This document shows, piece after piece, positions 1-5,331 of a stretch of DNA of 5,465 nt (its first letter is position 1; each line of letters begins with the position of its first letter). Origin of the DNA: Sulfurivirga sp964427185 (lineage in GTDB: Bacteria; Pseudomonadota; Gammaproteobacteria; Thiomicrospirales; Thiomicrospiraceae); contig CAYRSN010000055.1 of NCBI GenBank assembly GCA_964427185.1, forward strand, positions 1-5,465, read 5' to 3'. A model generated the notes under the pieces. The model was not told the DNA's origin. It worked only from the letters and a program-made list of their open reading frames with translations, and searched no databases. The translations under genes and the position numbers were made by a program.

Positions 1-5
1 ATCTG

Positions 6-54
6 CATAATAAAAAGTCACAAATTCCGTTATAGCAACCATACAAGAGGAGGG
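6..54 (+). promoter_or_regulatory. tpx leader: possible -10 box and strong ribosome binding site
   Basis: The 61 bases before tpx are AT-rich. They contain CATAAT (6-11), which matches five of six bases of a sigma-70 -10 box. Any matching -35 box would lie outside the window, so this promoter is only a suggestion. The ribosome binding site GAGGAGG (47-53), 8 bases before the ATG, is clear and fixes the tpx start. I see no recognisable OxyR, Fnr or ArcA operator, but the visible stretch is short. Confidence 0.3.
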
Positions 55-61
55 TATAAAG

Positions 62-556
62 ATGCGCGTGGCATTTAAAGGAGAACCGGTAGAGCTGGCA
101 GGCATGTTTCCCCGGGTGGGGGATCACGCACCGGCGTTTTGTCTGACAAACGAAGCACTGGAGGATGTGGGGCTGGATACATTTTCTGGCAAGAAAAAGC
201 TTTTGAGTCTTGTACCCAGTATTGATACGTCCGTGTGTGCACGTTCAACGTTGCGCTTTAATGAGTTGGCGGCAGAACGCGAGGAGGTGGCAGTGGTCAT
301 TGTCTCTGCGGATCTGCCCTTTGCGCAGAAACGTTTTAAAGAAGCACATGGGCTTTCTGACATTTTGTTTTTATCCATGATGCGGGACAGACAGTTTGCG
401 CGGGATTATGGCGTACTGATCAATAGCGGGCCGTTACGCAGCTTATGTGCCCGTGCGGTGGTTGTACTGGATGAACAGGATATTGTGCGCTACGTGCAGC
501 TGGTACCTGAGATTACGCAAGAACCGGATTATGAAGCTGCATTTGCGGCATTGTGA
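62..556 (+). CDS. tpx: Thiol peroxidase (Tpx), lacking the usual resolving cysteine
   Basis: This 164-residue peroxiredoxin would reduce hydrogen peroxide and alkyl hydroperoxides, with electrons normally supplied by thioredoxin. The family signature PSIDTSVC lies at residues 52-59, giving the peroxidatic Cys59 and the active-site Thr56. Arg131 in the CARAVVV segment corresponds to the conserved active-site arginine. SADLPFAQ (82-89) and the C-terminal EITQEPDYEAA are further Tpx hallmarks. Compared from memory with E. coli Tpx, the alignment is gap-free with an offset of two residues. On that alignment the resolving cysteine (E. coli Cys95, in RFCGAEGL) is Lys93 here (RFKEAHGL). The remaining cysteines are Cys27 and Cys129. 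There is no signal peptide, although E. coli Tpx was once described as periplasmic. The ATG follows a strong ribosome binding site (GAGGAGG, 47-53, spacing 8). The gene stands alone and ends just before an intrinsic terminator. The family call is secure; the catalytic cycle (1-Cys, or an alternative disulfide) is open. Confidence 0.95.
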   Translation: MRVAFKGEPVELAGMFPRVGDHAPAFCLTNEALEDVGLDTFSGKKKLLSLVPSIDTSVCARSTLRFNELAAEREEVAVVIVSADLPFAQKRFKEAHGLSDILFLSMMRDRQFARDYGVLINSGPLRSLCARAVVVLDEQDIVRYVQLVPEITQEPDYEAAFAAL

Positions 557-580
557 CCCGTTCAGTGGTAAAGGTAAAAT
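551..580 (+). promoter_or_regulatory. Candidate sigma-70 promoter for the parE cluster, upstream of the terminator
   Basis: TTGTGA (551-556, four of six matches to TTGACA) and TAAAAT (575-580, five of six matches to TATAAT) are separated by 18 bases. This is the best promoter-like pair I can find near parE. It overlaps the tpx stop codon and would start transcription near position 587. The terminator hairpin at 590-608 would then form the very 5' end of the parE message. The call rests on motif matching alone. Transcription from inside tpx or read-through of the terminator are alternatives. Confidence 0.25.
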
Positions 581-589
581 ACGAAGGTT

Positions 590-617
590 CGCCTGCCTTG
601 TGCAGGCGTTTTCTTTT
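590..617 (+). terminator. Intrinsic terminator after tpx
   Basis: A perfect 7-base-pair stem, CGCCTGC paired with GCAGGCG, closes a 5-base loop (CTTGT) and is followed by TTTTCTTTT. This is a textbook Rho-independent terminator, 33 bases beyond the tpx stop codon. Only 20 bases separate its T-run from the parE start codon. It should insulate parE from tpx unless it is leaky or serves as a leader hairpin for parE. Confidence 0.88.
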
Positions 618-637
618 GGCCATCAGTTGAGTAATGC

Positions 638-2527
638 ATGAATCAGAATTACACCGCAGCGGAAATTGAAGTTTTAACCGGATTGGAGCCGGTGCGCAAG
701 CGTCCGGGAATGTATACCGATACAACGCGTCCCAATCATTTGGCGCAGGAGGTCATTGACAACAGTGTCGATGAGGCACTGGCAGGTTATGCATCAGAAA
801 TTAAGGTGGTGCATCATACGGATGGCTCTTTGAGTGTGGAGGATAACGGGCGCGGCATGCCTGTGGATGTGCACCCGGAAGAAGGGATCCCCGGGGTAGA
901 GGTGATTTTGACACGGCTGCATGCCGGCGGGAAGTTTTCCAATAAGGCTTATCGCTTTTCCGGTGGACTGCATGGCGTGGGGGTTTCTGTAGTCAACGCG
1001 TTGAGCAAGCGGTTGGAAGTTACCATTCGTCGTGACGGCAAAATCTGGCAGATAGCGTTTGAGCATGGAGTGCTGGTCGAGCCTTTACATGAGATAGGCA
1101 AAACACGCAAAAAGGATACAGGTACGGCGGTACGTTTTTGGCCAGATCCGCAGTTTTTCGAAGTTTCAAAATTTCACTTGGGGCGTTTGCAGCACCTGTT
1201 GCGTGCCAAAGCGGTTTTGTGTTCCGGGTTGCATGTCTGTTTTGAAGATCAGGCTTCGGATGCGCGAGAATGCTGGCAGTATGAGGCGGGGTTGAAAGAT
1301 TACCTGTTGGAAAAAGTCTCCGCTCTGGAGGTTTTGCCTGAACAGGGATTTATCGGTGCGCAGCAAGGAGAGCGAGAAGCTGTTAACTGGGCGTTGGTCT
1401 GGGTGATGGAGGGAGAGCCGCCCGTGCAGGAAAGCTATGTTAACCTGATCCCGACCCCACAGGGTGGAACCCATGTTAACGGTCTGCGTCAAGGCGTGCT
1501 GGAGGCCATAAGAGCATTTTGTGAGCTGCATAATCTGTTGCCAAGAGGCATCCGTCTTACAGGTGAAGATGTTTGGGGACACGTGGCGTATGTACTGTCT
1601 GCCAAAATGCTGGATCCACAGTTTGTCGGCCAGACGAAAGAGCGGCTCTCTTCCCGTGAATGCGTGCCCTTTATTGCCGGTGTGGTGAATGATGCTTTAA
1701 CCTTATGGCTGAACACGCATGTGGAAACCGGTAAGGCCATTGCAGAGCGGGCGATTGCTAATGCTCAGGCACGTAGTCGCAAGGCTAAACAGGTTGCTCG
1801 TAAGAAAATCGCTTCAGGACCGGCACTGCCAGGTAAACTGGCCGACTGTACGGAAAGTGATCTGACGCTGACAGAACTGTTTTTAGTGGAGGGGGACTCT
1901 GCCGGCGGCTCAGCCAAGCAGGCGCGGGATAAAACTTTTCAGGCCATCATGCCTTTGCGGGGCAAAATTCTAAATGCCTGGGAGGTGCCTTCAGAGCAAG
2001 TGCTGGCCTCTCAGGAAATTCATGATATTGCCGTGGCGATTGGGGTGGATCCGGGCAGTGATGATCTTTCCGGGCTGCGTTACGGAAAGATCTGTATTCT
2101 GGCGGATGCTGATTCCGACGGGGCGCACATTGCCACTTTGTTGATCGCTTTGTTTGTGCGGCATTTTGCACCTTTGGTGGAGAGAGGGCATGTCTATGTG
2201 GCCATGCCGCCGCTGTATCGCATTGATGTGGGGAAGCAGGTGTTCTATGCCCTGGATGAAGCGGAAAAAAACGGTGTGCTGGAACGTGTAGCTGCAGAGA
2301 AGCTACCCGGAAAGGTGCAGGTAACACGCTTTAAAGGGCTGGGGGAAATGAACCCAAAGCAGCTGCGTGAAACAACCTTGGCACCGGAAACACGCCGATT
2401 GGTGCAGCTTACGCTGGAGAAGGGGCAGGCTGAACAGGTGCTGGATATGTTGTTATCGAAAAAGCGCGCAGCGGATCGGCGTAGCTGGCTGGAGGCCAGG
2501 GGCGATATGGCGGAGGTATTGGTGTAA
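638..2527 (+). CDS. parE: DNA topoisomerase IV subunit B (ParE)
   Basis: This is the ATPase subunit of topoisomerase IV, which with ParC unlinks daughter chromosomes and relaxes supercoils. At 629 residues it matches the usual ParE length. The GHKL ATPase domain shows the catalytic Glu38 and Asn42 (EVIDNSVDEALAG), Asp69 in EDNGRGMP, and the glycine-rich GGLHGVGVS at 108-116. The transducer lysine is Lys334 in GQTKERLSS. The TOPRIM domain has EGDSAGG (Glu418, Asp420) and the metal-binding DADSD (490-494). The C-terminus has RFKGLGEMNP and ends DMAEVLV. ParE rather than GyrB is indicated by the short length, TGLEPVRKRPGMYTDTTRP at the start, and the absence of the insert seen in many gammaproteobacterial GyrB proteins. 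At known quinolone-resistance positions it keeps the sensitive residues Leu445, Ser458, Glu460 and Ile464. The ribosome binding site is weak (GAG, 629-631). The stop codon shares one base with the nadD start (TAATG). No parC is in the window. Confidence 0.97.
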   Translation: MNQNYTAAEIEVLTGLEPVRKRPGMYTDTTRPNHLAQEVIDNSVDEALAGYASEIKVVHHTDGSLSVEDNGRGMPVDVHPEEGIPGVEVILTRLHAGGKFSNKAYRFSGGLHGVGVSVVNALSKRLEVTIRRDGKIWQIAFEHGVLVEPLHEIGKTRKKDTGTAVRFWPDPQFFEVSKFHLGRLQHLLRAKAVLCSGLHVCFEDQASDARECWQYEAGLKDYLLEKVSALEVLPEQGFIGAQQGEREAVNWALVWVMEGEPPVQESYVNLIPTPQGGTHVNGLRQGVLEAIRAFCELHNLLPRGIRLTGEDVWGHVAYVLSAKMLDPQFVGQTKERLSSRECVPFIAGVVNDALTLWLNTHVETGKAIAERAIANAQARSRKAKQVARKKIASGPALPGKLADCTESDLTLTELFLVEGDSAGGSAKQARDKTFQAIMPLRGKILNAWEVPSEQVLASQEIHDIAVAIGVDPGSDDLSGLRYGKICILADADSDGAHIATLLIALFVRHFAPLVERGHVYVAMPPLYRIDVGKQVFYALDEAEKNGVLERVAAEKLPGKVQVTRFKGLGEMNPKQLRETTLAPETRRLVQLTLEKGQAEQVLDMLLSKKRAADRRSWLEARGDMAEVLV

Positions 2528-3150
2528 TGCGCCGTATCGGTATTCAGGGCGGCACATTTGATCCGATCCACTTTGGGCATTTACGCCCCGCGCTGGAAGT
2601 GTTGGAGGCTTGCGCGCTGGATGAAGTGCGCTTTATTCCTTGTGCGCAACCGGTGCACAGAGATATGCCGCAAACGGATGCATCGGCGCGTTTGGCGATG
2701 GTGGCGCACGCCATTGCGTCTGTGCCGGCTTTTCGGTTGGATGACAGGGAAATCCGCCGGAGCGGCCCCAGCTACATGGTCGATACTTTAGCAAGCCTGA
2801 AGGCAGAGCAGCCTGAGGCGGGGTTTTACCTGATTCTGGGGCAGGATGCTTTTTTGAAATTTGAGACCTGGCACCAGTGGCAGAAGGTGCTTGAGCTGGC
2901 CTCGTTGGTGGTGACGCAGCGTCCGGGCTATGTTGTTGAAGTGCCTGAGGCATTAAGGCCTTATCTCTATACGGGCGCTTTGGCGCAGATGCCGGCACAA
3001 GGCGCGGTAGGGTTGCTACCGGTGACACAGCTGGCGATCAGCAGCACGCAGATTCGGGCAGAAATTGATGCAGGCCGGTCGATAGATTATTTACTACCCG
3101 AAGCGGTTATTGCATATATTAAGGAACATGGACTTTATCAGAAAAGGTGA
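2527..3150 (+). CDS. nadD: Nicotinate-mononucleotide adenylyltransferase (NadD)
   Basis: The enzyme joins nicotinate mononucleotide and ATP to give nicotinate adenine dinucleotide and pyrophosphate, the step before NAD synthetase in the cytoplasmic NAD pathway. The 207-residue protein shows the nucleotidyltransferase signature GGTFDPIHFGHL at 8-19, including the catalytic His15 and His18. The second signature, ISSTQIR, is at 171-177. Between them lies the NadD-type LGQDAFLKFETW segment (Gly105, Asp107). The usual PPHK/R loop reads PVHR (42-45), a small change. The ATG shares its A with the parE stop, and a good ribosome binding site (GGAGGT, 2512-2517) sits inside parE, so translation is probably coupled. 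In many gammaproteobacteria nadD follows holA; here parE takes that place. rsfS follows at once. Confidence 0.96.
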   Translation: MRRIGIQGGTFDPIHFGHLRPALEVLEACALDEVRFIPCAQPVHRDMPQTDASARLAMVAHAIASVPAFRLDDREIRRSGPSYMVDTLASLKAEQPEAGFYLILGQDAFLKFETWHQWQKVLELASLVVTQRPGYVVEVPEALRPYLYTGALAQMPAQGAVGLLPVTQLAISSTQIRAEIDAGRSIDYLLPEAVIAYIKEHGLYQKR

Positions 3151-3152
3151 GT

Positions 3153-3500
3153 ATGAAAGCAGAGGCATTAAAAGAGCGTGTGGTTCAAACCCTGGATGAG
3201 GGAAAGGGGCTGGCAATTGAAGCATTGGATGTGCGTCGGTTATGTGACTTTGCCGATTTTATGGTGATTGCGACCGGTCGCTCCAGCACCCATGTCAAAG
3301 CACTGGGGCAGGCGGTTGCGCAGGCGGCTAAAGAGGCTGGCCATCCGCCTTTGGGAGTAGAGGCACCGCAGGATCCAGAGTGGGTACTGGTAGACTTGGG
3401 GGATGTGGTGGTGCATGTCATGACGGAGCGGGCGCGGGCGTATTATGCGCTGGAAAAGCTGTGGGGCGTTGCACCGGAGCGAGAGGTTGAAAAGACGTGA
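3153..3500 (+). CDS. rsfS: Ribosome silencing factor RsfS
   Basis: RsfS (formerly YbeB or RsfA) binds protein uL14 on the large ribosomal subunit and blocks joining of the small subunit, slowing translation in starvation or stationary phase. The protein is 115 residues with the family core DFADFMVIATGRSSTHV (about 32-48) and WVLVDLGDVVVHVM near the C-terminus, followed by YYALEKLWG. I prefer the ATG at 3153. From there the N-terminus aligns gap-free with E. coli RsfS, and the preceding AAAGGTGA acts as a ribosome binding site. An in-frame GTG at 3147 would add two residues and give a 4-base overlap with the nadD stop. The usual Gly in LGVEG is Ala here (LGVEAPQ). A C-terminal tail of about ten residues extends past LEKLW. 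The rlmH start overlaps its stop codon. Confidence 0.94.
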   Translation: MKAEALKERVVQTLDEGKGLAIEALDVRRLCDFADFMVIATGRSSTHVKALGQAVAQAAKEAGHPPLGVEAPQDPEWVLVDLGDVVVHVMTERARAYYALEKLWGVAPEREVEKT

Positions 3501-3967
3501 ATATCTACTTGATCACCATTGGCCAGAAAATGCCAGATTGGGTGGAAAAGGGATTTTATGAATATGCCAAGCGGTTGCCGCATAGCTGTGCTTTAAAGCT
3601 GATCGAGCTACCTATGCCGCAGCGTAGTAAAAACAGCTCTGTTCAGCAGCTTAAGGAAAAGGAAGCGGCGTTGATTGAGCAGGCACTGCCAAAGCAGGCA
3701 TTGGTGATTGCGCTGGATGAGTATGGGCAGGAAGTTTCTACTGTTGGTCTGTCCAATAAAATGAAACAGTGGCTGGAAAGCGGGCAGGATGTCGCATTGC
3801 TAATTGGCGGGCCGGATGGTTTGGATGGGCGTCTGTTGCAGAAGGCGCGCTGGACCTGGTCGCTCTCCAAGCTTACTTTTCCGCATCCTTTGGTGCGGGT
3901 GATCGTGGCTGAGCAGCTGTACCGCGCTTGGAGCGTTCTGCAAAATCATCCTTATCATCGAAGTTAG
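3497..3967 (+). CDS. rlmH: 23S rRNA (pseudouridine-1915-N3) methyltransferase RlmH
   Basis: RlmH uses S-adenosylmethionine to methylate pseudouridine 1915 in helix 69 of 23S rRNA, acting as a small SPOUT-family dimer on assembled 70S ribosomes. The 156 residues match the usual length of about 155. GQKMPDWVEKGFYEYAKR (9-26), the knot loop LIGGPDGL (Gly104 to Gly108), SLSKLTFPHPLVRV and the C-terminal AEQLYRAWS...NHPYHR are all typical. In gammaproteobacteria the loop usually reads GGPEG; Asp107 replaces that Glu. The start is GTG at 3497 within GTGA, overlapping the rsfS stop. GAGAGG at 3481-3486 can serve as ribosome binding site, and the N-terminus aligns gap-free with E. coli RlmH. I see no intrinsic terminator after the stop. 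The last 95 bases are overlapped antisense by the small gene at 3873-4109. Confidence 0.96.
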   Translation: MNIYLITIGQKMPDWVEKGFYEYAKRLPHSCALKLIELPMPQRSKNSSVQQLKEKEAALIEQALPKQALVIALDEYGQEVSTVGLSNKMKQWLESGQDVALLIGGPDGLDGRLLQKARWTWSLSKLTFPHPLVRVIVAEQLYRAWSVLQNHPYHRS

Positions 3968-4109
3968 GCTTGGCGGAATGTTTCTTAAGGTAATTTTTGA
4001 GATGCGCCAGGCGTAAGTTTAGCTTAACCAGCTGGTGCTGCGCCTTCCAGAAACGCCAGGCCAGCTCGGTCGCAGGTGCTTTAGGGGGCTTTTGCGGGGG
4101 GCGTTTCAT
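3873..4109 (-). CDS. Small basic protein of unknown function, coupled to mltB
   Basis: I do not recognise this 78-residue product. It is strongly basic (19 Lys/Arg against 8 Asp/Glu). A Pro/Lys-rich N-terminus (MKRPPQKPPKAP) precedes a predicted amphipathic helix at about 15-44, with Trp18, Trp21 and leucines at 27, 30, 32, 34, 37 and 41. An acidic patch (DDKDD, 51-55) and a Pro/Ala/Lys tail follow. There is no signal peptide or membrane segment, so a cytoplasmic nucleic-acid or ribosome contact is conceivable, but that is a guess. The ATG follows an excellent ribosome binding site (GGAGG, spacing 7) and overlaps the end of mltB by 29 bases in another frame, as expected for a coupled downstream gene. 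It fills the 113-base gap between mltB and rlmH. Its last 95 bases lie antisense in rlmH, so the true C-terminus or the reality of the gene needs homologues to confirm. Confidence 0.55.
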   Translation of the reverse strand: MKRPPQKPPKAPATELAWRFWKAQHQLVKLNLRLAHLKNYLKKHSAKPNFDDKDDFAERSKRGTAAQPRSPAPKDAEK

Positions 4110-5322
4110 AAAGCTTCCTCCATATGGTTTCGGAAGGATAGCCGTCTTGCGGCAATTGATGATCTTTTTGCCACTGTCGCAGGGCGCGTTGAGATTGACG
4201 GCCAAAAATACCATCCACTTTACCGGCCTCATAACCCAGTTCATTCAGCCGCTGCTGAATGGCTTTGATGCGGCGAATAGGCATGGGAGCAGGGTTGGCA
4301 GGTGGGCGGTGTGCCAGTGGCGGTGCGCCTTGAATCCGCTCAGCGAGCCTGCCGACGGCAACTGCATAGAAATGGCTGTTGTTCCAACGTTTAATCACAA
4401 AGAAATTGGGGTATAGCAAAAAGGCAGGGCCGCTGTGCCCCATAGGCAGGTACAGCGCCGCTTTGTCAGCAGCGGATTGCAGAGGATGGCCGTCCGGTTG
4501 TGTAACCCCCGCCTGATGCCAGAATTGAACAGGCTTGAGAGTGTGGCCATCGGCCTGTGCATAGGCTCGGAACGAGGGAGAAATTTTAACTTCTGTTCCC
4601 CAGCTCTCCTGTTTGCGCCAGCCCAGTTGCTGCAAAAAATAGGCAGCGGAAAAGAGCGCGTCAGGCAGGCTGCTCCATAGATCAACCTTTCTATCGTCAT
4701 CGCCATCTCTGCCGTAATTCAGATAAGTGGAGGGCATAAATTGCACCTGTCCCATGGCGCCTGCCCAGGAGCCTTTGAGCTGCTGCGGAGAAAGCCGGTT
4801 TTGCTGGATGACCTTAAGAGCAGCGATCAACTCACGGATAAAAAAGGCTTCACGCCTGCCCTCATAGGCTAAGGTAGCCAGTGCATTGAGCACAGGCGTA
4901 TTGCCCATGTAGCTGCCATAGTTGGTTTCCAACCCCCAGAGTGCGATCAGGTAATGACCTGGTACGCCGGTTTGTCGGTGAATTTTGTTTAGCAGTGGGC
5001 GGTGTTTGCGGTAAAGCGCCTGCCCTTTTTCAATCCGCTGGGGCGATAGGGCGCGCACATAGTATTGCCAGAATGTGGTGGTGAACTCCGGCTGATTGCG
5101 ATCTTTCTGAATGACGCGGGGCAGCAGTTGAACCTGATCCAGTAACTTGAGAGTTTCCGGCTGGAGACCGGCTTGTTGTGCCTGCGGATACACCACATGC
5201 TTCAACCACCGCTGTAAGTCAGCCTGGGCAAGTGGACGAGAGGCTTTCTGCAGCGCTGCCACACTGACAAGCGGGTATAGCAAGAAAGCTGCTACAATAG
5301 TGCCTTTAAAAAAGCGAGTCAT
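4081..5322 (-). CDS. mltB: Periplasmic MltB-family lytic murein transglycosylase with peptidoglycan-binding domain
   Basis: The enzyme should cleave the MurNAc-GlcNAc bond of peptidoglycan non-hydrolytically, leaving 1,6-anhydroMurNAc ends, in cell wall turnover. From the chosen start it has 413 residues. A signal peptide comes first (MTRFFKGTIVAAFLLYPLVSVA, cleavage probably near residue 22). The catalytic domain contains GLETNYGSYMGN with catalytic Glu132, then SWAGAMGQVQFMPSTYLNYG and DLWSSLPDALFSAAYFL. A C-terminal peptidoglycan-binding fold (about 348-408) carries IQQRLNELGY and VDGIFGRQSQRALRQWQ. No lipobox cysteine follows the signal, so it is predicted soluble in the periplasm, unlike the lipoprotein MltB of E. 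coli. This layout fits the MltB-2/SltB type (glycoside hydrolase family 103). Upstream in-frame ATGs at 5340 and 5430 exist; the latter would overlap rlmL by 99 bases and give no proper signal peptide. Neither ATG 5322 nor 5340 has a strong ribosome binding site. In pseudomonads mltB also lies near nadD-rsfS-rlmH, but there it is co-directional. Confidence 0.93.
   Translation of the reverse strand: MTRFFKGTIVAAFLLYPLVSVAALQKASRPLAQADLQRWLKHVVYPQAQQAGLQPETLKLLDQVQLLPRVIQKDRNQPEFTTTFWQYYVRALSPQRIEKGQALYRKHRPLLNKIHRQTGVPGHYLIALWGLETNYGSYMGNTPVLNALATLAYEGRREAFFIRELIAALKVIQQNRLSPQQLKGSWAGAMGQVQFMPSTYLNYGRDGDDDRKVDLWSSLPDALFSAAYFLQQLGWRKQESWGTEVKISPSFRAYAQADGHTLKPVQFWHQAGVTQPDGHPLQSAADKAALYLPMGHSGPAFLLYPNFFVIKRWNNSHFYAVAVGRLAERIQGAPPLAHRPPANPAPMPIRRIKAIQQRLNELGYEAGKVDGIFGRQSQRALRQWQKDHQLPQDGYPSETIWRKLYETPPAKAP
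4117..4121 (-). promoter_or_regulatory. Strong ribosome binding site inside the end of mltB
   Basis: Reading the minus strand, GGAGGAAG sits within the last codons of mltB (Trp-Arg-Lys). Its GGAGG core ends 7 bases before the ATG of the small gene at 4109. It is one of the best ribosome binding sites in the window, and no other sensible start codon lies near it. It is the main evidence that the small gene is translated and starts at that ATG. Confidence 0.6.
5290..5298 (+). promoter_or_regulatory. Candidate extended -10 promoter for the rlmL-like gene, inside mltB
   Basis: TGCTACAAT fits an extended -10 element (TGn followed by five of six matches to TATAAT). It would start transcription near 5305, leaving a leader of about 27 bases before the ATG at 5332. 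No good -35 box is spaced correctly, which extended -10 promoters tolerate. The element lies within the signal-peptide codons of mltB on the opposite strand. This is motif matching only. Confidence 0.35.
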
Positions 5323-5331
5323 TTTATTTTC

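Noticed and set aside
513..725. Minus-strand open frame spanning the tpx-parE junction
   Set aside because: It crosses the tpx terminator and conserved 5' codons of parE, with no ribosome binding site or recognisable product.
1166..1582. Minus-strand open frame of 138 codons inside parE
   Set aside because: It is a shadow of the parE frame with no domain, start signal or neighbour to support it.
2245..2580. Minus-strand open frames across the end of parE and start of nadD, and a similar one at 2633-3028
   Set aside because: They are antisense to conserved enzyme codons, their composition is rich in Ser/Pro/Arg as expected for shadow frames, and no translation signal is seen.
4028..4035. Palindrome CCAGCTGG after rlmH as a possible terminator or operator
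   Set aside because: The stem is short with no loop or T-run, and it lies within the small minus-strand gene. No intrinsic terminator for either convergent unit is visible between 3968 and 4080.
3997..4416. Plus-strand open frame of 139 codons
   Set aside because: It lies antisense to the well-supported C-terminus of mltB, has no good ribosome binding site, and its translation resembles no family I know.
5264..5281. CTGACA and TATAGC as a promoter pair
   Set aside because: The spacing between them is 6 bases, and CTGACA is 23 bases from the better -10 candidate at 5293, so neither pairing fits a sigma-70 promoter.
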